A stretch of 40,559 bases of DNA. Origin: Bacteroidota bacterium. Lineage in GTDB: Bacteria; Bacteroidota; Bacteroidia; Palsa-948. Both the position numbers and the translations under genes were made by a program. Where the stretch lies: positions 1 to 40,559 of the forward strand of contig SCSP01000153.1 in the NCBI GenBank assembly GCA_004297845.1, written 5' to 3'. Of this stretch, positions 25,605 through 33,129 are shown one piece after another (within the stretch, counting starts at the first letter, position 1; every line of letters begins with the position of its first letter). The notes under the pieces were generated by a model. That model did no database searches. It was not told the DNA's origin and saw only the letters and a list, made by a program, of their open reading frames with translations.

Positions 25605-27092
25605 TCAATGCCTGACAATTAATTTCCCTGTGCCAACACGGTTCTTTTCGCGGACATGAACAAAGTAGAGTCCCTCATGAATTCCGGTAACTGAAATAGT
25701 ATTTTTCCCCGTGGCAATATGTTGGGTGAGAACTATTCTTCCCAGTGCATCATAAATTTCAATCACAGAGGATTCTGTGGTGTTCACAATAAAATGGTCG
25801 GATGCGGGATTAGGGACAATAGAAAGAATTTCTTTTTTTGTTTCAATTTCATGCGTACTCACCACTACCTGAACTGTTCCGGTGGAGAGGTGGTTGGAAT
25901 CCGTCTTCAGTACATAAATATTCGGCTTGCCGGTGCCATAACTTTCGGTGGTGCCTACGATCACATACCCTTTGTCAAATGTTTGTTTGATCGAAAATGC
26001 ATTTTCAGTCTGTGCTCCCCCGTACCCTCTGTAATCCTGATAATAACCCCCTGCATCCGTCTTGTATAAAAACATGTTGTACTGACCAGCATTGTCATCG
26101 TGCCCCGTGAAAACATATCCTCCTTCCGCAGTCTGGCTCACCGAGGTGGCAATGCGGTTGTAGATGGCTGCGTCCCTGCGCGACCACAGGGTATCACCGA
26201 TCGAATTTATTTTCATCAGCCAGTTCTCATATTTATTCAGTGCAGAAAAACTTTTGGCAGCACAGATGACAATAAAACGTCCATCGGATGTCAGTTTACA
26301 TTCATTCCCTCTATCCTCTCCTGTACCTCCGTATGTTTTTGCCCATTTAAGATTCCCTGTGGAATCGCTTTTCAATAAATACACATCCTCTTCTCCTTGC
26401 CCGAAACTTTTTGTGTATCCGGCAACAAAATATCCTCCATCGGTGGTGGAGCATACAGAATTGCCGGCATCTTCCAAAGAGCCTCCGTAAGCAGAATCCC
26501 AAAGCAAAACTCCGGTTGGATCTATTTTAAGAAGATACACATCTCCGTTTCCGTTTCCGTAGCTGTACGTGCTGCCGCAGATTACAAAATCGCCCGCACT
26601 TGTTTGAATGATACTGTTTCCGAAATCCCAGTCTATTCCGCCATAGCTGTTCGACCATTCAAGTATTCCATTCTTATCTGTTTTGGCCAGATAAACATCG
26701 TACCCTCCAGTACCTTCGCTGTTGCTGTACCCCGTAATGGCAAATCCGGAATCCGGAGTTTGTATCACCGAGTTGCCTTTCTCAACTCCTGCACCGCCAA
26801 TGGCTTGCTGCCAGGCTACTTTTCCGGCTTTGGAGATATTGGTGAGATAAACATCCGTTTGTCCATTGCCGAATGCACTGGTGGAGCCTACTACCACATA
26901 TCCGCTGTCGAATGTTTGTATGACGCATTTCGCGTCATCGTATTTCTGCGTTCCGATTACCAGTTCAAAGTTAACTCCCTGTCCGGCAGAAAACAATGGC
27001 TGGTCAATCACAAACAAAACCGCAAGAAATCCAATGTAGGAAAAATTGCTACTTTCGGAAAGTGTCGGCTTAGGTTTGATAGATGAAATCAT
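25605..27092 (-). CDS. Secreted repeat (propeller-like) protein with T9SS type A tail
   Basis: The product is 495 aa. A signal sequence with a long hydrophilic lead lies at about residues 18-39 (IGFLAVLFVIDQPLFSAGQG). Seven or so repeats of about 50 aa follow, each with SxxQTxDxGYxVxGxTxSxGxGxxDVYLxKxDxxGxLxW and AYGG, typical of the quinoprotein or delta-60-repeat-like beta-propellers common in T9SS cargo. The tail (about 420-495) is a type A sorting domain: LSIVPNPASDHFIVNT, EIYDALGRIV, GLYFVHVREKNRVGTGKLIV. A surface or extracellular role is expected; the ligand is unknown. It is the first gene of the run leading to mnmH and selD. A perfect TATCTTTG box lies only 6 nt upstream of the ATG, so the message may be nearly leaderless. 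Confidence 0.82.
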   Translation of the reverse strand: MISSIKPKPTLSESSNFSYIGFLAVLFVIDQPLFSAGQGVNFELVIGTQKYDDAKCVIQTFDSGYVVVGSTSAFGNGQTDVYLTNISKAGKVAWQQAIGGAGVEKGNSVIQTPDSGFAITGYSNSEGTGGYDVYLAKTDKNGILEWSNSYGGIDWDFGNSIIQTSAGDFVICGSTYSYGNGNGDVYLLKIDPTGVLLWDSAYGGSLEDAGNSVCSTTDGGYFVAGYTKSFGQGEEDVYLLKSDSTGNLKWAKTYGGTGEDRGNECKLTSDGRFIVICAAKSFSALNKYENWLMKINSIGDTLWSRRDAAIYNRIATSVSQTAEGGYVFTGHDDNAGQYNMFLYKTDAGGYYQDYRGYGGAQTENAFSIKQTFDKGYVIVGTTESYGTGKPNIYVLKTDSNHLSTGTVQVVVSTHEIETKKEILSIVPNPASDHFIVNTTESSVIEIYDALGRIVLTQHIATGKNTISVTGIHEGLYFVHVREKNRVGTGKLIVRH

Positions 27093-27097
27093 TGCCT

Positions 27098-27105
27098 CAA
27101 AGATA
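27098..27105 (-). promoter_or_regulatory. Candidate -7 box ahead of the T9SS-protein/mnmH/selD run
   Basis: TATCTTTG matches TAnnTTTG fully, but no clear TTG lies at the right distance upstream. Transcription would start at or next to the ATG. Confidence 0.35.
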
Positions 27106-27151
27106 TACAGAACTTTTGACTTTTAACTTTTTTCTCTTTTAACTTATCTAT

Positions 27152-27817
27152 ATGATCCACAAAGAAGGTATCCCCACCATCCTCCTCTCCCTTCTGTTCA
27201 TTGCCATTCTCAATGCCGCCATTCATTTTGCAGGGGGAAACGAGATCATAAAATGGATTGGCTACGGGTTTTCCGGACTGCTGATGATCGTTGTGCTGCA
27301 GTTCTTCCGCAACCCTTCACGCAATATTCCATTGAACATCAATCACATCCTTTCTCCCTGCGATGGAAGGGTTGTAGTGATAGAAGAAGTAATGGAGGAC
27401 GAATATTTTAAAGACAAGCGCATGCAGGTTTCCATCTTCATGTCACCCATCAATGTGCATGTGAACCGCTATCCGATGAGCGGAAAGGTGGCTTACTACA
27501 AATACCATCCCGGAAAATATTTAGTAGCATGGCACCCGAAGTCCTCCACAGAAAATGAAAGAACTACGGTTGTGGTTTCCCCCCTCTCCCCTGGAAGAGG
27601 GGATGTAAATGAGGTACTCTTCCGTCAGATTGCCGGTGCCCTCGCCCGCAGAATCGTTTTTTACGGCAAAGAGGGCGCATCTGTAAAACAAGGAGATCAA
27701 TGCGGTTTCATCAAATTTGGTTCACGCGTGGATATCTTTTTTCCAATCGGCACTAAACTCAGCGTGAAACTGCAGGATGTGGTGAAAGGGGGGATGAGTG
27801 TGATCGCAGAAATCTGA
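27152..27817 (+). CDS. psd: Phosphatidylserine decarboxylase family protein
   Basis: The product is 221 aa. The enzyme makes phosphatidylethanolamine from phosphatidylserine at the inner membrane. It is the short, archaeal-like form: an N-terminal membrane hairpin (about residues 8-50), then SPCDGRVVVIEEV, the core FMSPINVHVNRYPMSGKV, NERTTVVV and RQIAGALARRIV. The self-cleavage site is GFIKFGSRVD, where cleavage between Gly190 and Ser191 would create the pyruvoyl cofactor. Length is close to normal. The loop VVSPLSPGRGDVNEV carries a hairpin-repeat insertion (copy D) between two conserved strands. It is divergent from the T9SS-protein gene. Confidence 0.93.
   Translation: MIHKEGIPTILLSLLFIAILNAAIHFAGGNEIIKWIGYGFSGLLMIVVLQFFRNPSRNIPLNINHILSPCDGRVVVIEEVMEDEYFKDKRMQVSIFMSPINVHVNRYPMSGKVAYYKYHPGKYLVAWHPKSSTENERTTVVVSPLSPGRGDVNEVLFRQIAGALARRIVFYGKEGASVKQGDQCGFIKFGSRVDIFFPIGTKLSVKLQDVVKGGMSVIAEI
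27577..27603 (+). repeat. Dispersed hairpin repeat, copy D (hairpin only), inside psd
   Basis: CCCCCCTCTCCCCTGGAAGAGGGG matches the hairpin half of the family without the G-rich tail. It encodes SPLSPGRG in a loop of Psd and keeps the frame. Confidence 0.6.
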
Positions 27818-27839
27818 TGCCCCTTAGATGAGCGCGACA

Positions 27840-27877
27840 GCCGAAGTGATGCGGAGCCTTTGCAGAGCCACTTCGGC
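27840..27877. repeat. Inverted repeat downstream of psd
   Basis: GCCGAAGTG (27840-27848) pairs with CACTTCGGC (27869-27877) around a 20-nt loop that itself contains a GAGC/GAGC direct repeat. No T-run follows, so it does not look like an intrinsic terminator. The gap 27818-27995 holds no gene. Near its end, 27960-27985, the minus strand carries GTGCCGTAGGCGCTCCTTCG, which looks like another dispersed non-coding sequence. Confidence 0.55.
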
Positions 27878-27995
27878 AGGAGTGCAGATGAGGTTGTTGG
27901 AATGTCCGCTTGATATCAACGTGAAGTCTCAATTTAACTTTATTTCTCCGTGTAACCCTGGTAGATACGAAGGAGCGCCTACGGCACTATCGGGA

Positions 27996-28565
27996 TCAGA
28001 CCCTTAGCAAGCCACGGAACGCCCTGGCGGCATAGTAAGATTCTGCACCGTTGTGACCTACGAAGACACGGCCGTAGCGGTAATCAGCACAGATGGCACC
28101 ACCGAGTTTTCTGATCTCAGAAGGTGTTTTCAGCCAGCTCGATGTTTTAACATCAAACTTTCCAAGTTTCTGCAGAGCCAGATATTGATCTTCCGTTAAA
28201 ATCTCAATGCCTAAGGCAGCAGCCATATCCATAGCGCTATCTTTCGGTTTATGCTCTTTCCTTTTCTCAAGAGCTTCACGGTCGTAACAAACACTTCTTC
28301 GGCCAATAGGACTTTCCGCTGAACAATCATAAAAAATGTATTCGCCCGTCTTTTTATCACGATCAACAACATCCGGTTCACCACCGGTTCTTTCCATTTC
28401 ATGAAGCGACCACAGTTTTTCTGTATTGGCTTCCAGTTTTGCCTGGACTTTAGCCCATTCAAGACCTTTATGGCGGTTCCCATTTTTCTCAAAACGGGCT
28501 TTTAATGCCCCGAGTAATTCTTCACGTTGTTTTGGCGGCAGGTTCTTTTTATCGCTCTTTGTCAT
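27996..28565 (-). CDS. DUF4256 family protein
   Basis: The product is 189 aa, the usual size for this uncharacterised family. It has no signal peptide or membrane span. Recognisable stretches are LLGALKARFEKNGNRHKGLEW, MERTGGEPDVVDRDKKTGEY, FYDCSAESPIGRRSVCYDREALEKRK, and a C-terminal YRYGRVFVGHNGAESYYAARAFRG. The family is widespread in bacteria and nothing is known of its activity that I can state. It stands alone behind the best promoter match in the window. Confidence 0.85.
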   Translation of the reverse strand: MTKSDKKNLPPKQREELLGALKARFEKNGNRHKGLEWAKVQAKLEANTEKLWSLHEMERTGGEPDVVDRDKKTGEYIFYDCSAESPIGRRSVCYDREALEKRKEHKPKDSAMDMAAALGIEILTEDQYLALQKLGKFDVKTSSWLKTPSEIRKLGGAICADYRYGRVFVGHNGAESYYAARAFRGLLRV

Positions 28566-28630
28566 AATGTGTTATTTTTTGTTTACAATATATTACAATT
28601 GATCGTCTGCCAACTCAAATTTTCATGCCA

Positions 28631-28662
28631 CAAATCTACAATTTTCAGTTACTTCAGGCAAA
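28631..28662 (-). promoter_or_regulatory. Promoter of the DUF4256 gene
   Basis: On the minus strand TTTG (28659-28662) is followed by 20 bases and then TAGATTTG (28631-28638), a full match to the Bacteroidota consensus. The predicted leader is about 60 nt. Confidence 0.65.
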
Positions 28663-28777
28663 TAAGTTGGCTGGAAACTTTTAACGATTTTTAACAATAC
28701 ATTAGCACGGTTTTTTGTGTACCTTAGGGGCATAACAGGATATAACAGGAAGTAAAAACCAATTTAAAATAACACAC

Positions 28778-29098
28778 ATGAAAAACTTATTTTTATCGCT
28801 CGCGCTCACAGGGCTTGTAGGCGCAGCATCCATTAACACAGTTTCTGCATTCGCATCTGCGAAAATAATCGCAGGAGGAGGCGAAGAATGTAAGAAAGAC
28901 AAAAAATGCAAAAAGAAAAGCACTTGCTGTAAAGCAAAAACTGCAACCACAACTAATACCGAAAAAAAATCCTGCTCCAGCGAGAGTAGCAAAAAATGCT
29001 GCTCTTCCTCAAAGAATCAAGCAAAAGCCACCACCACCACCACTCCTGCAACTACGGGTATCAAAACTGATCCGAAGACGGTTGAGGTTGTAAAGTAA
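28778..29098 (+). CDS. Small secreted Lys/Cys/Thr-rich protein, unknown function
   Basis: The 106-aa product has a clear signal peptide (MKNLFLSLALTGLVGAASINTVSAFA). The mature 80 residues are almost entirely Lys, Cys, Ser and Thr: ECKKDKKCKKKSTCCKAK, then SCSSESSKKCCSSS, then a Thr/Ala-rich tail. Eight cysteines include two CC pairs, suggesting metal binding or disulfide cross-linking in the periplasm. I know no family for it. It stands alone, with a possible weak promoter (TACCTTAG, about 50 bases upstream) and a strong terminator behind it, so it looks like a real and well-expressed gene. Confidence 0.75.
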   Translation: MKNLFLSLALTGLVGAASINTVSAFASAKIIAGGGEECKKDKKCKKKSTCCKAKTATTTNTEKKSCSSESSKKCCSSSKNQAKATTTTTPATTGIKTDPKTVEVVK

Positions 29099-29117
29099 TT
29101 TCTAACACTTAAATTTT

Positions 29118-29153
29118 AAAAACCGTTTGGGCTTTGCTGAACGGTTTTTTTTT
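29118..29153 (+). terminator. Intrinsic terminator of the small Lys/Cys-rich gene
   Basis: AAAAACCGTT (29118-29127) pairs with AACGGTTTTT (29140-29149) around a 12-nt loop, and the T-run continues to 29153. It starts 20 nt after the stop codon. Confidence 0.9.
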
Positions 29154-29170
29154 GGTATTAGGAGGTTTTT

Positions 29171-29203
29171 CCCTCTCCTTTGGAGTGGAGATAGGGGGTG
29201 AGG
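29171..29203 (+). repeat. Dispersed hairpin repeat, copy E
   Basis: CCCTCTCCTTTGGAGTGGAG followed by ATAGGGGGTGAGG. It is nearly identical in layout to the minus-strand copy A. It fills the gap between the terminator and the stop codon of the 4-TM protein, ending one base before that stop. Confidence 0.75.
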
Positions 29204-29204
29204 T

Positions 29205-29693
29205 CTAATGCAAATACTGCGACAATTTCAAATACTGCGCCAGCCCGTTCAGCACCAGTGACCAGATAATCACCGATAGGATCAAGATCAAAGCATTTCG
29301 CATTTTTTTTCTGTAAAAGTGATTTGTTACAATGGTCCCGAACGGAATGGAAATCACGGCAGGTGTGGTGATGGCCAATCCGATAAGCCCGAAACGCATT
29401 TTTATCCTCACAATGAACCTATTGCTGCGTGTAAATATTTTCTTAGGCGAATTTTGCCTTGCCGAACGCTTTTTGAATACTCCTTTTACCATTTTCCACC
29501 CGTACGAAATAGCCTGGCCCACAAATGTAAAAGCAATGATGCCGGTTATCCCTCCGCTGGTGGTGATGAGAAATGCGTCCCGGAAATTGAACCCGTAACG
29601 CTCCGCTTCAAATGGGGCCAGGACGAATTTTACGCTGGCAATGAGCGCAATTTCAAGTATCTTCAGAAGATAAATTACCTCTTCTTCATTCAT
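29205..29693 (-). CDS. Small four-helix membrane protein, unknown function
   Basis: The product is 162 aa with four predicted membrane helices (about residues 8-28, 39-64, 100-126 and 133-155). A strongly basic loop between helices 2 and 3 (KGVFKKRSARQNSPKKIFTR) should face the cytoplasm. Helix 3 contains GLIGLAITTPAVISIPFGTI, a Pro- and Gly-rich segment reminiscent of small exporter-like or DedA-like families, but I cannot name one with confidence. It starts 3 nt after upp on the same strand and is presumably co-transcribed with it. Confidence 0.72.
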   Translation of the reverse strand: MNEEEVIYLLKILEIALIASVKFVLAPFEAERYGFNFRDAFLITTSGGITGIIAFTFVGQAISYGWKMVKGVFKKRSARQNSPKKIFTRSNRFIVRIKMRFGLIGLAITTPAVISIPFGTIVTNHFYRKKMRNALILILSVIIWSLVLNGLAQYLKLSQYLH

Positions 29694-29696
29694 AAA

Positions 29697-30344
29697 TTAA
29701 AGTTTGTTTCCGAAGGCAAGATCTCCTGCATCGCCCAGTCCGGGTACAATGTACGCTTTGGAAGTGAGTTCTTCATCAATGGCGCATACCCATAGAATAA
29801 CATTGTTCGGCAAATGCTTTTTTACGTATTCAACACCTTCGGAACTTGCCAGCAGCGATGCAATATGTATTTTTTTCGGAATTCCGTTTCGTTTCAGCGC
29901 TTTGAACACCAGTTCTATCGATTGCCCCGAAGCAAGCATCGGATCGCAGAGGATGAGAGCTTTATCGTTCAGGTCCGGGCAGGCCATGTATTCAACCTGC
30001 ACTTCAAAAGTTCCGTCCGGATGATGTTTGCGGTAGGCAGAGATAAACGCATTTTCAGCTTTGTCAAAAATGTTCAGCATGCCCCGGTGAAAAGGAAGCC
30101 CCGCTCTGAGTATGGTGGCAATCACCGGTTGTTGTTTTAGTACCGATGCGTTAGCTACGCCCAGCGGAGTAGTTATTTCTTTTTTCTCCCACTCTAATTT
30201 TTTACTTATCTCATAGGCGCATATTTCCCCTGCTCGTTCCAGGTTCCTCCGAAAGCGCATACTGTCTTTCTGTATTTCTTCATCCCTCATCTCAGCAATG
30301 AACTGATTGAGTATCGAATTTTCTTTTCCTAATTCAAATATCAT
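29697..30344 (-). CDS. upp: Uracil phosphoribosyltransferase
   Basis: The product is 215 aa. The enzyme salvages uracil to UMP with PRPP in the cytoplasm. The PRPP-binding motif reads ALILCDPMLASGQSIE, the upstream ATILRAGLPFHRGML is typical, and the uracil-binding C-terminus is YIVPGLGDAGDLAFGN. Length is normal for the family. It leads a two-gene unit with the 4-TM membrane protein. No clear consensus promoter is visible in the low-complexity sequence upstream. Confidence 0.95.
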   Translation of the reverse strand: MIFELGKENSILNQFIAEMRDEEIQKDSMRFRRNLERAGEICAYEISKKLEWEKKEITTPLGVANASVLKQQPVIATILRAGLPFHRGMLNIFDKAENAFISAYRKHHPDGTFEVQVEYMACPDLNDKALILCDPMLASGQSIELVFKALKRNGIPKKIHIASLLASSEGVEYVKKHLPNNVILWVCAIDEELTSKAYIVPGLGDAGDLAFGNKL

Positions 30345-30487
30345 AGTATTGCTTTACTGCTGTATTGTTTTATTGTTGGCAATATTTTTAGCTATTTACT
30401 GTTTATTTGGTCGTTTTTTGTCGATTGCCGATTGCCGATTGTTTCTCTGCTGTTAATTGTGTACTGTGTATTGCCTACTGTCTACTG
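30345..30487. other. Low-complexity spacer with short direct repeats
   Basis: No gene is seen. The sequence is T-rich with short repeats, for example GATTGCC three times (about 30423-30440) and TACTGTCTACTG near 30478. It separates upp from the glycan operon's last gene. Confidence 0.6.
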
Positions 30488-31405
30488 CTATTTTATTTCC
30501 TTTATCCATTTAATAATCTTCGGCAAATTATTCTTCCTTATTTGTAAATATACATATTCCTCCGAGCCGAATCCTTTGTAAAAGCGCGCAAGACCCGGGA
30601 GGTTGGAGCCTTCAAAATCCAGGATCATTTTGCTCCCTGCATACTCTTGTATGAACTTGTCAATCAGATAAAACATGGCACCGGTTTTTTTTGCCTGCTG
30701 GTCCGTGGCGGAGAACAGAAAAATTGATCGGTTGCCTTTAATAAGCCATACAACTCCCGCACAAAGTTTTCCTTCTGAAAAGGCACCCCACACTTGGGCA
30801 AATCCTTTCTGAATGCAGGTGTTTATCAGACGGAGCAGTATATTGTAGTTTTTATCTGTAAGATTATTTATTTTTTTTCCTGTATTTTTCCGGAAGATGC
30901 TGATCAATTCAGCAGGGGGGATCTCTTTCCGAAGTTTAATACTGTACTTCACCGCTTTCTTTATGTTCCGTCTTGTATCTTCTGAGAATTTTTTTCGAAG
31001 CCATTCGTAAGACGAATCAAGAGAAAGTTCAATATTAATATTCTTCTTGACCTGAAATCCTGAAAGCTCAAACGTATTGTATATGTTGAGATTTATTTCC
31101 AGAAATTTATAGCGTGAAGGAATGGCATTAAGAAATTCTTCAACTTTTTGCCGGGATGTTTTTTCTTTAGAGAAAATCCCGAGTTGTTGTGTGAAATAAG
31201 GGGGATACAAATACTCTATTCCGTATTTTTTCCTTGTGGTCAGAGGCATTACAGATTTATAATCGTCCTCTACAAGTGCTTCCCAATTCGGGCAAACAAC
31301 ATCTAAGTACCAGGAATAAGCATATATGAGTGAGTTTTGTGAATGCTCAATACACTCATCCCATTTTTTTTTATTGATCCGTGAATGACTTATATGACCT
31401 ATCAT
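30488..31405 (-). CDS. FemAB/GNAT-like acyltransferase
   Basis: The product is 305 aa with no signal peptide. The N-terminal half (SLIYAYSWYLDVVCPNWEAL, then KYGIEYLYPPYFTQQLGIF) and the C-terminal half (GKLCAGVVWLIKGNRSIFLFSATD, MILDFEGSNLPGLARFYKGFG) show the double-GNAT layout of FemAB-like proteins. Those proteins transfer aminoacyl or acyl groups onto peptidoglycan precursors or other surface polymers. The helical linker around RRNIKKAVKYSIKLRK matches the usual position. It is the last gene of the glycan operon, 80 nt after the AAC(3)-like gene. Close to an adenylation enzyme and a carrier protein, it is a candidate for the final transfer step; that is inference. Confidence 0.75.
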   Translation of the reverse strand: MIGHISHSRINKKKWDECIEHSQNSLIYAYSWYLDVVCPNWEALVEDDYKSVMPLTTRKKYGIEYLYPPYFTQQLGIFSKEKTSRQKVEEFLNAIPSRYKFLEINLNIYNTFELSGFQVKKNINIELSLDSSYEWLRKKFSEDTRRNIKKAVKYSIKLRKEIPPAELISIFRKNTGKKINNLTDKNYNILLRLINTCIQKGFAQVWGAFSEGKLCAGVVWLIKGNRSIFLFSATDQQAKKTGAMFYLIDKFIQEYAGSKMILDFEGSNLPGLARFYKGFGSEEYVYLQIRKNNLPKIIKWIKEIK

Positions 31406-31485
31406 CTGGCTGCAAGTTTAATCATTTGCCCGAAAGTCTTAATCCATTCGTGGTAATGAGGCACACGACAAATTTAACATCAGGT

Positions 31486-32358
31486 CTATTTTCCAGATAA
31501 AGAAGAAATGTTATTTATTTTATCGCTGATGGATTGGTATAGTCCCAATCTATATAAAACAGATTTAGCAATTTCTTTGACAAAAATCATAAAACTAAAA
31601 TATTTAAAACTTTTCGCGTTGTTTTCCAAAATATCTTTTTTAATGATCTCATAGGTGTCCCTGATAGGTATAATAAGATATTGAATATTATTTATACTGG
31701 TTTTATGAATAAGCTGAGAATCGTCAAACATTTTTTCTAAGGAATGAAAATCCATAACATAGCCGGGTAATTTTTCATAGAGGTGGTATTTTTTATATTT
31801 CAGTTCCCTCATCTCATTGATATATTTCAGTTTTTTCCCTCTCATTTTTCTATACGGAACTTTTTGTTGCTCTTCTACGTAATGAACAAATGTAAAGGCA
31901 TCATGAATGCCAAGGTGTATGAGCAGCGCTTTTGCCTTTTGTTCGTACATAAATGCGAAAGGAGAATCTTTTCCGAACGAGCTATTATTGTCCAGATCAC
32001 AGAGATATTTCTGATGATGTCCCCAAACTGCAAAAGAATGTAAAGGGTTTTGAGTGCGCTTAAACTCCGGATGTTTCAGAGCTTCTGTAGCCAGTAAACC
32101 TGTTAAAGGCAAGGTGTTTTTTATATCAAATGTTTGTCCCGATTTTAAGAAGAAATTATAAGCAGGTATAAGAATAGTTCCTGTTTGCCCTACTTTATTA
32201 ATAAAGGAGTTAATAAATTGAATGGCATTAAATTCCTCTTCGTTTTTTTTAGCTGAAAAGATAAGTTTGGTTATATCGGAAGAGATAACCAGCACATCTC
32301 CTTCTTGAATAGGGAGATGTTCGGCAATGTTTTTATATGAAATGTAAGATTCATTCAT
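31486..32358 (-). CDS. AAC(3)-family N-acetyltransferase-like protein
   Basis: The product is 290 aa. Family features are the N-terminal GDVLVISSDITKL, then GTILIPAYNF, RTQNPLHSFAVWG, and the active-site stretch LIHLGIHDAFTFVHYVEE followed by VPYRKMRGK. Members acetylate aminoglycosides, but many homologues sit in polysaccharide clusters and probably acylate amino sugars. The location here, overlapping the GNAT gene by 4 nt within a glycan operon, favours the second role. The C-terminus (about residues 230-290) is less conserved and partly hydrophobic. I would not read it as an antibiotic-resistance gene. Confidence 0.78.
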   Translation of the reverse strand: MNESYISYKNIAEHLPIQEGDVLVISSDITKLIFSAKKNEEEFNAIQFINSFINKVGQTGTILIPAYNFFLKSGQTFDIKNTLPLTGLLATEALKHPEFKRTQNPLHSFAVWGHHQKYLCDLDNNSSFGKDSPFAFMYEQKAKALLIHLGIHDAFTFVHYVEEQQKVPYRKMRGKKLKYINEMRELKYKKYHLYEKLPGYVMDFHSLEKMFDDSQLIHKTSINNIQYLIIPIRDTYEIIKKDILENNAKSFKYFSFMIFVKEIAKSVLYRLGLYQSISDKINNISSLSGK

Positions 32359-32846
32359 TCCTGCACATTTTTTATCATTTTCCGGAATTGGATGGCTTCG
32401 CGGACATAACCATGTTTGTTCCAGAAACGCAATGCCTGTTCATTGTGAATGACCGCATGAAGCTCTATGGAACTCACTTCTTTAAGTTTGAGCCAGGTTT
32501 CTAATTCTTCTGCTAATTTTTTACCTATGCCTTTTTTCTGAAACTCTGGCATAACGAATAGGTATTGAATATTTCCGGTTTTATTCTTGCCAATATGATC
32601 TTCTGAAAAACGAATGCTGGCAAATGCAAATCCTACTACTTTGTTACCGCTTACTCCCACTGCTAAACAACTTATCCTGTTCAAGGCAGGTTTTACAGAT
32701 TCCATCCATAATGTTGCTCCTCCCGGAGCCAGAGGCATTAATAAACCATGACGGGAAAAATGCAAATACATCTGCTCGAACAGATGTTTTACTTCTTCCA
32801 TTTCCCGGACATCTGATGGCGCTAATTGCTTAAAGGAAAGTGACAT
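32355..32846 (-). CDS. GNAT-family N-acetyltransferase
   Basis: The product is 163 aa, a complete single GNAT fold. Visible motifs are motif D/A strands (KVVGFAFASIRFS, IQYLFVMPEFQKKGIGKKLAEELETWL), with the acetyl-CoA loop QKKGIGKK, and the C-terminal SIELHAVIHNEQALRFWNKHGYVRE. It starts 4 nt after the carrier-protein gene and overlaps the next gene by 4 nt, so it belongs firmly to the operon. It could acetylate a sugar amine, or take an acyl or aminoacyl group from the carrier protein; the sequence does not decide. Confidence 0.85.
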   Translation of the reverse strand: MSLSFKQLAPSDVREMEEVKHLFEQMYLHFSRHGLLMPLAPGGATLWMESVKPALNRISCLAVGVSGNKVVGFAFASIRFSEDHIGKNKTGNIQYLFVMPEFQKKGIGKKLAEELETWLKLKEVSSIELHAVIHNEQALRFWNKHGYVREAIQFRKMIKNVQE

Positions 32847-32850
32847 TTGG

Positions 32851-33129
32851 TTATTTTATATTTGCTGCAAATACTTTTACCAGTTCTTTAACGCGGGAAA
32901 ATTCAGGGGCTTCAAAAAGGAGCTCAAAATCAATCGATACATTAAACTTTTTTTCCATCGCTGTCACCAGGTTAACAAAAGACATAGAATCCAGCAAGCC
33001 GGTTTTCAACAGGTCATAGTCAGGATGAATAGTTGATTTATCCATCCCAAGCATATTCAATCTGCTATGAAGTAAAAAAATGATATGATCATATATTTGC
33101 CTCTCTTTATCCTTCATATTTAAACTCAT
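32851..33129 (-). CDS. Stand-alone acyl/peptidyl carrier protein
   Basis: The product is 92 aa, a four-helix carrier with the phosphopantetheine site GLLDSMSF (Ser48) and the typical helix that follows (VNLVTAMEKKFNVSIDFELL). It overlaps the end of the adenylation gene by 23 nt (11 nt if the ATG at 33117 is used), a sign of coupled translation. Together the two resemble the DltA-DltC pair, in which an adenylating enzyme charges a small carrier protein with an amino acid. It is distinct from the fatty-acid AcpP in sequence (DSMS rather than DSLD). Confidence 0.88.
   Translation of the reverse strand: MSLNMKDKERQIYDHIIFLLHSRLNMLGMDKSTIHPDYDLLKTGLLDSMSFVNLVTAMEKKFNVSIDFELLFEAPEFSRVKELVKVFAANIK

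Noticed and set aside
31486-32358. Aminoglycoside resistance gene
   Set aside because: The fold is AAC(3), but the gene sits in a translationally coupled glycan operon; a cell-surface sugar role is more likely.
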